From Mantis religiosa (taxonomy: Eukaryota > Arthropoda > Insecta > Mantodea > Mantidae): a stretch of 64,000 nt of DNA. The notes below the pieces were generated by a model, which saw nothing but the letters and a program-made list of their open reading frames with translations, had not been told where the DNA came from and ran no database searches. Location of the stretch: contig CM060958.1 of NCBI GenBank assembly GCA_030765055.1, positions 110,104,127 through 110,168,126 of the forward strand, in the 5' to 3' direction. Of the stretch, positions 32,066-43,862 are shown in pieces. The first letter of the stretch is position 1; each line of letters starts with the position of its first letter. A program made the translations under genes and the position numbers.

Positions 32066-32712
32066 GTCTTCTTCACTGGGAATGCTCATTTCTTATATCA
32101 ACTTATACTTCTTATGATCGTGAACGTCGATATAATAACTGGACAAATGCACATCGTATATATTTCCTTTGGTGCACAACTTCAAACTCAGATATATTAC
32201 TTTGTGGTATTTTACCAATAAATATTAATAACATTTTTTTTTTAGAATTACATTTTCTCCGAGTTTTAAATCTTTAACAAGATGCTCAAGTTTTCAAATT
32301 CATAACGTATGATATAAACAAAATACTTGTGTATGAAAGCTTACAATAGTACTGCTTTCTTCTGTTAATGCTTCAAATGCCTTTCTCAAAGTGAACAGAA
32401 GAAGGGCATTGAACCTGAACCACTCAAACGGAAGCCTAACACGTTACCATGGGGATAGAATTACTTACTCCTGGTAACATCTAAGCACAAGCAGCTTCTC
32501 TGCCTTCGTTTACCTGATTATCCAGTCTCCTACCGAAAGTTGTGTACTTTACGGCTTCAGTTACCTCTCCGTTTAGTTTCGCTTATGTGCTTCCTTTCCG
32601 CAGTGTGCCTCCTTATAATTTCCGCGGCATTCTGTCGTTACACATTCTTCATATGCATGGGTATCAAGTGAATCATTTCTGTTGCAGGTAATGTTGTTAC
32701 GTTTTCTGAATA
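32066..32712. other. No gene recognised
   Basis: AT-rich. A weak tRNA-like trace around 32405-32460 is too diverged to assign. No open frame of interest. Confidence 0.3.
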
Positions 32713-33591
32713 CGAGTGCTGTTCAATAAAGAATTACGGTCATAATTGTTCGCACTAAAATTAAATCTTATTATATTCTGTTAGCTTAGTGTGAAACAAA
32801 CACGCCGTAGTAGTTTCATTGTTTGTACTCCTGGTCCCAGCCTGTGAGAACCAGGCAAGTTCAGACATGTTCAGTACCGCCTACCGCTGCAGTGGAGGTA
32901 ACATGCAGTTAAAGTTGATGTTAGAGGAAGATCCGGAGTTTCCTTCAAACGTAATCACTGCTGATGAAACTTGACTACATCATTTTGAACCTGAGAGCAA
33001 ACAGCAAAGTTCAGAGTACAAATCTCCTTCATCATCAACCCCCTCCCAGAAAGCAAAAGTGGCTGCTTCTGCTGGGAAACTTATAGTCATCTCACTCTTT
33101 GATATTCATGGAATGATTTATCAGCATGTTGTACCTGCACACACATCAGTAAGTGGACAATACTACAGGGATGTCCTGGAATCATTGCAAGTCCATATCA
33201 GGCGAAAAAGACCACATTTCCATGAAGCAGGCTGGATGCCTCACCACGATAATGTGCAGCCGCATATTTCCAATGTTGTTGCTGAATATCCTGCAAAACT
33301 CAACGTGAAGTGCATCCCTCACCCTCCCTATAGTCCGGATTTAGCCCCATGTAACATTTTTCTATTCCCTAACTTGAAGAAAAGCTTTTGAGGGAGGCAT
33401 TATCCATCATCAGAAGCAGTGGTGAAGGCTGCGGAGGAAATTTTGAAGGATCTCTCAAAAAATTGTTTCCAGCATGACTTTAAAGACTGGCAGAAACGCT
33501 GGGACAAGTGCATCGCTTCAGGGGAGAATATTTTGAGAAGGATCATCAAAATTATAAGGAAGTGAAAAAAATTGTGATCATCCTTTATTAA
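32713..33591 (+). mobile_element. Mariner M1, copy C (shared deletion type)
   Basis: 879 bp with TA on both sides and both inverted ends. After 'ggaggtaacatg' it jumps directly to 'agttaaagttgatgttagagg', a join also found in copy D; copy A retains the sequence between. The remaining frame has 'AASAGKLIVISLFDIHGMIY', 'HHDNVQPHISNVVAEY' and 'YSPDLAPCNIFLF', where the third catalytic Asp is Asn. The first block has a stop (ADET-stop). Non-autonomous. Confidence 0.9.
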
Positions 33592-33634
33592 ACAGCCCTT
33601 GTATCACATATTTTTCACCATTTACGACAACCGA

Positions 33635-33780
33635 TAATCTCGGATAGGGCGAGTTATCTGTCTAAAGGGTCTTCCAAAGTTCTTTCCGTATCCTGAAAGA
33701 TAAATGTCTGATTACTCTAAGCTCTATATACTTTACTCATTTATAATTTCATCAATTTCATTCATCTTCCAATATGTCTG
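33635..33780 (+). repeat. SINE-A, 5'-truncated
   Basis: Starts in the B box region ('ataatctcggatagggcgag') and runs through 'tcctgaaagataaatgtctg' to 'ttcatcttccaatatg'. Strongly diverged. Confidence 0.6.
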
Positions 33781-34344
33781 AAAATATATAGCTTATATTT
33801 ATCATTTTATCGACGATATTTTTAGAAAATTAAAACACGAAATACCAACAGGAATAAAAAATAAAATAATGCATTAAATATAGTAGTCAAGGTAGTCAGG
33901 TATTACATTACCCCCAAAAATGGATACAAAGATTTCACGGGAAGTACATGCTTTGAAATTGAGAGAAGGAACAGGGAGAGAAAGGGGGGACATTTTAAAA
34001 AGAAGTATCTTTTTATCTATGTGATGTGTATGTGCGTGTGCGTGTGTGTATGTGTGTCAACGGCATAACCCAAAAACGAAAGGTCGGGTAAATACCCAAA
34101 CTTGCACTCAACTTCAGCATCTACCACGTATGCAACATGACAATTTTCAATAAAATGCCCCCACTGCAAACTACATTTTTATGATAAACATTTTTCAAAC
34201 TTTCTAAAACGTCTATAATGACTGATTAAATTAACATATGGGTTTCATTAAAACACGTTATGAAAAAATGAAGAGTATGTTTGAATCGTGTCCGTCAGTA
34301 AGAGCTGACGCGGGACTTTTTTTTTTTTTTTTGTTTTTTGTTTG
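33781..34344. other. AT-rich DNA with a (GT)n microsatellite
   Basis: An impure (GT)n tract at about 34019-34056 (tatgtgcgtgtgcgtgtg). No other feature was recognised. Confidence 0.45.
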
Positions 34345-34520
34345 TAAGTTACGTCCTCCAAAGTTAAGTCATATCGGAAAATAAATGAATGAATGAGATG
34401 GGTGAAATGCTCAAATGAGCCCAGGGCCTGTATAGTATTCTTTCAGGATAAGGGAAAAACCCAGCAAAATACCTTATTCAGATACCTAAATCTGACCAAA
34501 ATCCTAACTTGGGACCTCTT
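34345..34520 (-). repeat. SINE-A copy
   Basis: 3' end at the left, next to a T-rich tail (34318-34344): 'gttacgtcctccaaagttaag', body 'aatgagcccagggcctg', ending near the B box complement ('ctaacttgggacctcttg'). The head is lost. Confidence 0.7.
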
Positions 34521-34604
34521 GACATTTCTTTTGAATAACCTTGAAAGTAATTAATTCTAAATGACTTTTCTATAAATCGGAAACCACACGCGAGTTTTCC
34601 CTTT

Positions 34605-34690
34605 AAAGTCTTCCAGCGTAGATTATATCGGAAGACAAATGTGTTGCTCATATGAGTCCAGGGTACATTGAAGCTTAGAGTTAAGGATAC
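34605..34690 (-). repeat. SINE-A fragment
   Basis: About 85 bp matching the 3' third ('gtcttccagcgtagattatatcgg', 'catatgagtccagggtac'). Lies 85 bp from another SINE-A in the same orientation. Confidence 0.5.
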
Positions 34691-35395
34691 CTATGACTGC
34701 AAATTTGAAATCTTGAAGTAATGAACGCTAGCTGTTTAAGATTTATACCACAGATGGAAGTTAGTGCAAATATGATACAGCCAGATTTTATCAATTTCAC
34801 CTTGATAGTTTTGAAAATATGGTCAAATTTTTTAATTTTGGTTACGTCACCAAAATGGTCCCTTGCGACAAAAGAAACTGAAAAACTTAAATTTTGGTCT
34901 AATATTGTAACAACTGGTTCCCAATACATCCGTTTTATTAATTTGCCCTAGATATCTGAATAAATTTAGGCTCCAGAAATTTTTTAAGCGATGAATATGG
35001 CTTTTTTGCCCCAAATTTGAACTTTTTTGTGTTTCAAAGCAAAGAAAGTGTGCTTAAATGCGTATGACAATAAAATCCAGGGTAATTTCTATTCACCGTG
35101 TCTGTATGAACGTGTGTAGCAAGTTTCATTAGGATAGCACTAAAACTGTGACTTAAGGAGCATTTTAAATGATGAAAAATGCTGACATTTTCAATAGCGA
35201 GAAAATAAGGATAAAGAATTAGAATACATGTCTAATACTAGCATTCACGTAACTTTCAAAATACATTAGAGCATTTACAAACGGCTTGCGGAGGCTACCT
35301 AAACATTTTTTTGCATTCAGGAAGGCTTACAGTATTTTATAGACTAAAAAGAGGAAAAGGTAATTTTTTGAAAATGTTCATGAAATTTCTGTCAT
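34691..35395. other. No recognisable feature
   Basis: Open frames on both strands (34681-34951) show no family. The phrase 'gtagcaagtttcattagg' near 35115 resembles fragments common in insect transposons, but I cannot assign it. Confidence 0.3.
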
Positions 35396-35510
35396 TTGAC
35401 AGACATTCATCTTTCAGGATAAGGGAAAATCCCGGAAGAAAATTTATACATATAACTCATCCTGATCCAGATTCAAACTTAGGACTTCTGGAATGGTGAA
35501 GCACACAGCG
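35396..35510 (-). repeat. SINE-A, head-side fragment
   Basis: The complement carries 'cctgaaagatgaatgtctgtc' and the B box region 'ccagattcaaacttaggac' (plus strand). Body and head are partly lost. Confidence 0.6.
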
Positions 35511-37458
35511 TAAGAAATGACAAAAGCTTAGTATGCAAAAAATATTTAGTTCTTTAAAGCACACATTTTGATTTTCATTTAATTTTTATGGAGTTTTCAT
35601 TTTCTATATATTCCTCGTTATTATATTGGATTTACAAATACTTTACTTTTCCAAATAGGAAATTATACTTGGTTTTATAAATTCCCTGGCAATGCAAAGA
35701 GAATGGTAACTCAAAACCGTCATTCACATGTTTGCCAGTACTTCAAACATTTGACTACAGGTTAACGCCACTGTACTTAGAGGGAAATATGAAGTATAAC
35801 CATTTTTACAAATATCTCAGCTAAGTAAAAGAATAAGTTTTTAAGAATAGCTGAGGAAAGATATTCGATTTTCACAGCAGATGCTAAATGGAAATAATTT
35901 AAGTTTTCAATGTCAAGGTTAAGGAATTGTCCGGAGCGATGCTGATATTACTGACAGGAAATTCTGGTCCTTTCGGAGCCGGCCGTTATTAGAGAGATAT
36001 GTTCCCAAAGAGAAGGATAACGGCTGTTCTCATCAAGTGAGCATCTCGGGCCAGTTAACGTGCCCTCTCTGTATCCGAGAGTGACCCCGCTCCAGACTGG
36101 ACCGTGGAGCAAGAGTTCCCACGTCTGGACCTGCTCTCGGATAAGAGCATCCCTAAACAGGCTACGGGCCAAAGTTCGCCAAACTATTGTCTATACACAG
36201 ACGAGTGACCAAGCTTCTTTTAATTCATCACTAATAATACAAGTATTGCCAGTCAAACTCTTGTAGCGGGTTTCTGGCACGGCTGCAAACCATCTGAACA
36301 CTGCAACCATAGCGAGTTCTCTGCATCATCATTAGGGCTAGAAATTGTATGCCCAGAAAGTACACCTACATCAATATCTATATTCCATTACTTTCTGTAC
36401 ACACTCTTCCACAAACCTTCTGTTGATTTAGTATGTTAACATGTTAACGTCCTATTAGGGTATGCAGAGTACCCAATATAGCTGGAGATTTATAATTTAA
36501 ACAATATGTTTTAAAATTTATGTTGATATAATTTTAAGTTTCCGAATTATTATTAAATTTGGAACAAAAAATTATTATCCTATGCAAAATAATGGAATAT
36601 TGAATCAAATGCTTTTCTAAATTCTGAGCTTATCTAATTACAATACACAAAATTATCATTTATTTTACGAGAAATTTAGTTCATAACAAAATAACTTTAA
36701 AATGCTATTGTGTAATTTTTAATAGTTTTATATTCTTAAAAAGAAATAACTCAAACACATTTCGAGACAAAACTAATTCTATAACATTTTAATTTGGTAT
36801 AGGTTGAGACCATTGTATTTTTTCAATATAAAATAGAATGTTGGAAGAGCTGTGTAATGCCAATAATGAGACAAATCTTAAAACCACCAGTGCACATATT
36901 TTTAACTCTGCATTAGAAGTTTAAAAGTAAAACAGTTCTCTTTTGTAAATTATTAAAAATAGTGGCATTTTCAGACTTTCGGAGCCAGGTTTACTTCCTT
37001 TTCTGTCATATACGAGTTCTGCTGTGCTAAATTGTCTTTTAGAGGAAACTGTTTCAGATGGAATTAACAAATACTTAGTGTTTGAAAGTAACGATTCGGT
37101 AATTCAAACACAAACATCACTTAAATTTAAAATATTTAGTGGTTTATTTTAGCTCTGTAAGTTTTAAATTTGTTTTCCAGTAATCTAGTGCATTAGAAAG
37201 AGGACTTAACAAATTATCTTTGAGTTATGCAGTGATTCATTCTTGGGAACTGGTAACCGACATTGAATCTGACACACTATTATTTACTTGCACAATGTTA
37301 CCATACAGGTACCACTTTCCGGGCAATTTCTTGGGCTTTGTAATCTTCTACTACCGGAAATAATAATTTATGAATTTAAAATAAAATAAAAATTTCAAAA
37401 TCACCGCCGAGTATCGAAAATGTATCGAACGAATTTTGTGAAGCATTGGTCGATGTGC
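35511..37458. other. About 1.9 kb, mostly AT-rich, no gene recognised
   Basis: 35940-36310 is distinctly more GC-rich (e.g. 'ctccagactggaccgtgg') with modest open frames on both strands and no second copy in the window, so it could be an unrecognised LTR, exon or old transposon. The rest (36420-37440) is AT-rich without structure I can name. Confidence 0.35.
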
Positions 37459-37690
37459 CCGCCACGGTAGCGTAAATGGTAGTACGTCTGCCTCACGTTC
37501 AAGAGGTCCCGAGTTTGAATCTCGGTCAGGGTGAGTTACCTGGATAAGGTTTTTACCGGCGTTTTCCCTTATCGTTAAAAAGATGAATGTCGGGTAGCTC
37601 TAAGCTTCATGGACCCTGGTCTTATTTAAGCATCATTTCACCCATTCCATTCATCGTCCCATATGACAACGTTGGAGGACGTAAATTACT
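37459..37690 (+). mobile_element. SINE-A, full-length
   Basis: Head 'gcccgccacggtagcgtaaatgg', B box 'gagtttgaatctcgg', complete body, end 'acgttggaggacgtaaa' and a simple tail of 'ttactactactacaacaac'. A possible short target duplication GTCRATGT (37449-37456; about 37710-37717) flanks it. Confidence 0.88.
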
Positions 37691-38569
37691 ACTACTACAA
37701 CAACAAAAACGTCAATGTTGTTTCCATGCAAGGATCGTAAGTATCAAGGACCTAACCCTAATATGTATAACATTTAAATATGAATTAAATTATCCTATGC
37801 AGAATGACGCAATACTAAAACAAATGTTTTTTTTTCTTCAAAATTACTACAAATTTACCTAATTATAGTGCAAAAGCTGTCATGATTTTGCACGACACTT
37901 ATTTCATAAAATAATTTGTAAGTTCTGTTCTTTGTAAATTTATCGTTTTTTTGAAGAAAAGATATATAACATTTTAATTGATAATGTTTTGAAAATAGGC
38001 GTTACAAATTTCAGCAGAATTGGATGAAAAAACAATTTCCGAAGATTTTAAACTTAAAAATAAAAAAAATATAAAAGCATTTTGTTCTTGTTTGCCACCC
38101 TTATTATATAAATATTTGAGGTATTAAAAGCCAAACACGTTATCAGTTTAAGGGTCTTAAGTATTTTAAAATTATAGAACAGAATATATTACCCGACATG
38201 AATAGTTAGCCATCCCATCCAAGGTTCAAGCTCGTGTCTGATTGAGCCTAAGATATATAGTCATTGTATATTTATTCATTTAATTAAATTTGTAAAGATA
38301 ATAGAGTAGACTGTCATATTTTTATAATGTAATTCGCTAAGTGATGACTCAAATCCCACGACCACGAGAAAAAGGAAACAAGTGTTCCACTATTTATAAA
38401 ATAAACAGTGCATGTTTGAAAATTAAAAGCAATAACAAAGAATATCTCGACAAATTTCAACGGTACAAAAAGCTTTGACATGAACTGCAAGACTTAACGA
38501 GGTCCATTTCTTGCCTAGTAAATCTTATGTTAAATGAAAATATTTATATAAATGATGTAGCTAACATTT
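37691..38569. other. AT-rich DNA without recognisable feature
   Basis: No repeats or coding pattern found. The open frame over 37587-37862 is mostly SINE-A read-through. Confidence 0.35.
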
Positions 38570-39270
38570 GGCAAGAATAACCGTTTTTTTGTGTAGACGA
38601 TCAGGTTGTGTTTGCAGAAACGGACAACGTCTCAATATGGCATAAGGTGGCAAAATTCTATGACTTAAAGATCTTCTGCAAAGAAAACTCAAGTCATGGC
38701 ATTTTGTGGATAAGAACTCTTAGAGCTAAATTCATAATTGGGAAGGAAATTTTAGATTAAGCTTCTCTTTATGATTTCCTTGGATGTGGCATTTCTTACT
38801 TGTACTCCAAGGACCCCGAGAAAGAAACATTATATAAGTTCCAACAAACGGTGGGTACAACAAAAAGAATGCTGTTAATAAAGTAAAATAAAAGACGATC
38901 CTTAAATGTTACAAAGTGTTGGCCGTGCCTATATTAATTTACGGCCCAGAAACCTGGATATTAATAGATTGGCAAAAAGTATTGAAGCAGCGGAAATGAG
39001 ATGTTAACACTTTTGGCAGGCTTCCGACTGCATGATCATGACAGAAACCAGGAAATCCGAAAACAGTTAGGTAATGAAGGAATTCTGCTGAAGATGGATC
39101 AATCAATATAGGAATAAATGACATGAACTTATAAGGTACTTTATGAATACAAACCTCAAGAAGGAAGAAATATTGGACAATTGAGAACGCAGTATAAACT
39201 TTGAAATGCTTGGTTTCGAAACAGATAAAAACTGTCCAATCCAAATTGTATATGATCATTTTTACTGAGA
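38570..39270 (+). pseudogene. RTE-type LINE relic, RT palm to C-terminus
   Basis: In broken frames: the polymerase box 'DDQVVFAETDN' (usual ADD followed by hydrophobics and E), 'SHGILWIRTL', 'YDFLGCGISYLYSKDPEKE' and 'FQQTVGTTKRML', then 'KCYKVLAVPILIYGPETW', the conserved LINE segment before the C-terminal domain, and finally 'RNSAEDGS' and 'EYKPQEGRNIGQ'. The order fits insect endonuclease-reverse transcriptases of RTE type. Every frame is interrupted. The 5' two thirds and the 3' end are missing. Confidence 0.65.
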
Positions 39271-39596
39271 ATGGAGAGATAAGGAGGTTTTGGGCATTTC
39301 CTCCGGGAGGAGCACGCTTAATCGTGATGCTGGATTTCAGTTCAGCTCCTCTTGGAAACCGGCTTTAAAATGGAAATACGTCGACTTAAGAAGCACAGAT
39401 CTATACAGCTTGATCATCAAGTTAAGTAGTTACGTTTCTTTGACCTAATTAATTTTCCACAGTCACGCCATTTCCTGACCTCATATTTAATTTACTGAAA
39501 ACAGTCTTTTGTTTAGTGATGCGAGTATTGGCAGTATTTTTTTGTCTTTGTTTATATTTGTGTTATAACTAGTTATACATTTTGTGGTCATAACAT
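39271..39596. other. No recognisable feature
   Basis: AT-rich stretch between the LINE relic and the hammerhead-like motif. Confidence 0.35.
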
Positions 39597-39660
39597 ATCT
39601 TAAAATATCCTGATGATGGGAGAGATGTACGCTGCCAAAGCGTCGATTTGTAATCGTCTT
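39597..39660 (+). ncRNA. Degenerate hammerhead-like motif
   Basis: CTGATGA (39610-39616), a probable stem TGGGAG/CTGCCA with one G-G mismatch, then AAGCGTC where a hammerhead has GAAACGTC. 'ATC' before the core can pair with 'GAT' after GTC. This looks like a decayed PLE-type ribozyme; no reverse transcriptase remains nearby. The altered core makes activity unlikely. Confidence 0.35.
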
Positions 39661-40868
39661 TACACCTGTATTGTTTCCCAAGAAGATCCCGAACATATTC
39701 GTCGCCAGGAAAGCTGCAGGTCTTATTTTTACTATTGCTTATCTCGATTAACATAAATTAGTTAAAGGAATAATCATTTTTAAGAAAAGTTAGCACAAGA
39801 GCAGAGAAATTAATGCGAGTCCATCACATCGGATGTTTTCCTTGGACAAAGTTCCTTTTTTTGAAACCACAGCAAAGGCTAGTTAAAACATATTTTAAGT
39901 ATGAATGCTCGACCGGGGTTCTAAAGTGGACATTTCGTACAATTCTTATATCCATTGATACTCGACGTTTAATAGTGATAATAGTATGAAAATGCTGTTT
40001 AACTTGAACTACTTCACGCAATGGATACATTGTATTTACATCTTCACAGGCACAGGGGAGGGAGAGAGTGCTGCCTGAAAGAAATAATTGAAACGAACGA
40101 AGCGTTTCAAAAGCAGGTCGTCAATTGAATTTGTGCATGGGGAACAAGTTTGACTGAACCAGTTTCCGGAATTTCCATGCGATTTGACATAACTTAGGCA
40201 GCTCTTTATTTCTTAAGTGGGAAATCTTTTTACTAAAGGTAGGTTTGCAATATCACTCTCTAGATGCGACTTGGCTACTTTTTTATGTCGTCTTCTTTTT
40301 TCCCTAACGTATCACAGAAAGCAATAATTATAATTACAGACACACAAGTTGCCTCCGGAGTTAATTTAACGACACAATTAATACCAAAGATAACTAATAA
40401 CGCCCAAACAAAGAGATTATTACATACAACACCATAGTTTCTCACAACTTTTAAGCACTTTGATACTTCTATGTTTAACTACTTTGCTCTGAGGTTCTAT
40501 GTATTTAGCCATGATCGCAGTATATGGCATTTTCAAAATAAGTTGTTTTATTAAGGTGAGACGGCACGCGAAAATTGGAAAAAAAAAAATTTTCTGCGTA
40601 GTTGACCAGTTCACACTTTTCTGCACAGTTTGACATAGAATATAGCCATATACTATAATTATAAGTGTACTTAAACGAAGTTTAAGAATAAGCTAACAAC
40701 TGTCAATTTATTAGCTTACTGTGCATCTATTTAAAAAATTGGAATAAGTCCAGAACTGTTTCATCTAGGTGCACGCGAAAGAGGTTGTTATTTAGAGTAA
40801 TTTTTGTTGCAATTTTGGCATGGATATCGTTATTTTTTACGTAAAAAGTGAGGCAATCAATACTCTAC
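39661..40868. other. AT-rich DNA without recognisable feature
   Basis: Several short open frames on the minus strand have no family. No shared repeat found. Confidence 0.35.
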
Positions 40869-41013
40869 AAATATAACAATTTGTAACAAAAGTTTCACTT
40901 AACTTAAGAAAATGACGTTAATTCTTCTTTCTAATTGATGTTAATTAGAAAGAAGAATTAGCATAATTTTCTTAATTTAAGTGAAGCATTTGTTTCAAAA
41001 TGATATATTTGCA
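40869..41013. repeat. 145-bp imperfect palindrome
   Basis: Arms 40869-40936 and 40943-41013 around the 6-bp spacer gatgtt. The centre pairs perfectly over 'attcttctttctaatt', and the outer parts diverge ('gtttcacttaacttaag' against 'cttaatttaagtgaagc'). The ends match no transposon in the window. Confidence 0.85.
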
Positions 41014-41159
41014 TAATCGTCTTTTTTATTCTATTATCCGTAGAACTAATGATTCTTCAGTTTTGTTATTCTGTGGCTGTGGCCTGAGTTTTGTTTGTAA
41101 GCAAGTGTCCCTTAAGTACTTATTTAACTGAAAGTGTAGTTGTGTAAGAAGATGACAAA

Positions 41160-41800
41160 GGCTAAATAAGTTTTCAGAAACGTAAGAACAAGGGCATCTA
41201 TTGGACAGTACCCTTGCCTGTAGAAGTCAATGAAAATAATACTCAACCATATGACAGTCAACCATGTGCAACTCATCTAAATGCTTCGAAAAGGAAGTTA
41301 CGAACAAATGTAAATATTAATGTAAATATAAACTGTGTTAAACACAGTCCCAGTATAATATTGTCGTAGATTTAGGCATTATAAGACGAGTGCTAGAAGA
41401 AACTGTGTCATGGAGAATATGTGGTGGTGAGGTTAGGTTACAAAAACAATCGAGTGCAAGAACTGGTATAGGGAATAAGTTGAAAATTGTATGCCTGAAT
41501 TATAGTTCTGTTTGCTCTTTAAAACAGTGTGCTAATAGTGACCTCTATGAAAACTATGTAAGACTTCTTTATGGGCTAAGAGGTATTGGCAAGGGACTTG
41601 GAGCCTTGGGGTTATGAACTTACCAAATCTCTCTACAAGGAGTTTCAAATATACAACACTTTTAGGCAATAACCTGCAAAATGTTGCAGAAATATTCATA
41701 AGAGCTGCTGCCAGAGAAGCTGTGTTACTAAATGAAAATAATAAAGATGTTTTAATCAAAATCCAGAGTAAGTTGTAAGCTATAGTTCTTACTGGAAACT
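41160..41800 (+). pseudogene. Mutator-like transposase N-terminal relic
   Basis: The plus strand encodes 'WRICGGEVRLQKQSSART', 'IGNKLKIVCLNYSSVC' and 'NYVRLLYGLRGIGKGLGALG'. After a frameshift near 41608 it continues 'VMNLPNLSTRSFKYTTLL' and 'EIFIRAAAREAVLLNEN'. The layout (paired Cys, 'R..GKG..GL...GVMNLP', 'A...A.EE') fits the insect Mutator-like transposase domain I know from predicted proteins. Upstream 'ASKRKLRTNVNIN' may be its start. The downstream catalytic part is missing. The family call is from memory and needs a search. Confidence 0.5.
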
Positions 41801-42845
41801 TTAAAGCTGTTTTCCTCAAAATTAAGTTGTTTTTTGAACATTAGATGCATTTTTTCAGAAACTATTGGAGATATGTACATATAAATTTTACAGATTATAA
41901 AAGTAGCTTTAGAAATGCTATGGATCTATAAACACAGTATTCATAAATAAGCTCCATGTTATAGTGTTTTAATGATAAAAAAATCAAGAAAAAATAAGAA
42001 AACAGAAAAATATATATAAATTGCTAGAAAATGTAAATACAAGCTCCATTGCAGACGAGTAGCTTTTCTAAGGACCGCAATAATATGTTATATAAGTTTC
42101 ACATATGTGCTGTTAAAAGTTTCAGAAAAAAAATGGGTCATCAATTTGTATATTTTAACATAGGCGAGATAGGGCGTACCATCTCACCTTAAATGAATGT
42201 GAAACTGGATGTTGAGATATGTAGTGTAGTAACGAAATATTTTCCTTTGCTCGATATACAGCGGATTTCCGCACGTGTGTTTGCTTATATCTGCACCTTT
42301 TCATGGGCTGGTTGGAATACTACCTACGTACCCAGTAGAAGTATTGGATAATTCAAACCAACAACAATAAATATTTCAGAAATGCTTAAGTCTATAAGAA
42401 AGGGTGTAAGATATATGTCGTGTGCCTTAACGAAATGTTCATTTCTTGACAAACTCTTACTTTTTTTAAGAAATACCAAAGTAATCAAAATGAACAGGAT
42501 TTCAGAGGACATTCCTAGAAAACTTTATATACATATAAAAAGATTAGAGCCACTCTTGAAAAAATTAGAATTTGCGTAAAATCTCATAAATGGGTGTTTG
42601 GGATAGGAGGGAGCGATTTTCTTGAAAATATTTGAGTTATATTCATAGACCCACAGCTAGGCGTACGTAATTTTTTTTCTCAAAAGTGGTTTTTGGTTGA
42701 CAGTCTCCAAACAGATTTACGAAACTCGACACTGAAATTGGAGTTCATATTTCCTATTTACTATACATAGAAGTAAAAATGAACAAGTAGTAAAAATACT
42801 TGTTACATAAAATTCACGTGACTTTTTCTACACATTTCATATGTA
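41801..42845. other. AT-rich DNA without recognisable feature
   Basis: No repeats or coding signal. Overlapping open frames at 42324-42579 on both strands are unconvincing. Confidence 0.35.
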
Positions 42846-43862
42846 GATGCTTGCGATACCTCGATACTCGCATGGTATCGATATTGAACGGTTACGTCAG
42901 AAAATTCGCTCTGTACTCTTTTTTGTTGTTGTTGTTGTAATTTACGTCCTCCAACGTTAAGTCATACCGTACGATGAATTAAATGGGTGAAGTAATGCTC
43001 AAATGAGCTCGGTGTCCATGAAACTTCGAGTTATGTGATATTCGTCTATCAGGATAAGGAAGAACCCCAGAGAAAAACCTTATCCAGGTAACTCACCCTA
43101 ATGGAGATTCGACCTCGGGACCTCTTAAACGTGAGACAGACACGCTACCATCTACGATACCGTGGCGGTTGGTAGTTTTTCGATACCTAGGTGGTGATAA
43201 TGCAATTTTTATTTTATTTTATAAACACAAAATATTATTGCTGCAATACTATTGCAAAACCCAAGAAATTTTAGGAATGTGGTGGTACCTGTACAGTAAC
43301 ATGCAAGAAAATAATCGTGAATCAGTTTCACTGGCAGTTTACAGTTCAAGAAGAAATCGCTACATATCTCAACGACAATTTGTCACCTCCTCTTTCTAGT
43401 GCATTCGACTACTGGGAAACAAATTCAATATTTACAGTAATACAAGAATTAGCCGATAAATATTTGTGTTTTCCACCTGCAACGGTTTTCCCTAAAAGAC
43501 TATTAGGACAGCAGGACTTTAGTGTGAAAGAAAAGGAGTAAATATGACACCCAAAGAGTGAAAATTCTCTATTTTTGAACAAAAACTTATAAAAGAGGAC
43601 TATTAAGCTTTTATATGTCTAATGTAGAGTTTAAAAACAGGAACAATGATGGTCTTAAGCTTTATCTCCTTAAATATTTGCACTCTTTTAATTTTATTGG
43701 CATTACACAGTTCTACCAACATTCTATTTTGTATTGAAACTCGAAGTTTAAATGAGCATCGAATGTCAAAGAATCGGGTAGCCTAAAAAATATCGTGTAT
43801 CGGGAATCGAGTATCGAGAAAAACTGCTATCGACCCAGTCCAATAGATTCTGTAAGCTATTG
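42846..43862 (+). pseudogene. hAT relic (family H2) split by SINE-A
   Basis: The left end has 'gatacctcgatactcgc' and 'tggtatcgatattg', and the right end 'cgagtatcgagaaaaactgc', the TATCGATA-rich inverted ends common in hATs. Between them, after the SINE, is the C-terminal transposase: 'EIATYLNDNLSPPLSSAFDY', 'FTVIQELADKYLCFPPAT', 'FPKRLLGQQDF', corresponding to the hAT dimerisation motif (YL..PATS..SER.FS). Frames are broken and most of the catalytic core is missing. The copy at 23300-23810 is the same family. Confidence 0.65.
42938..43170 (-). repeat. SINE-A, near full-length
   Basis: A (GTT)n tail at 42924-42938 marks its 3' end. Body 'gtcctccaacgttaagtc', B box complement 'ggagattcgacctcgg' and head complement 'acgataccgtggcgg' follow. 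Nested in the H2 hAT. Confidence 0.85.
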
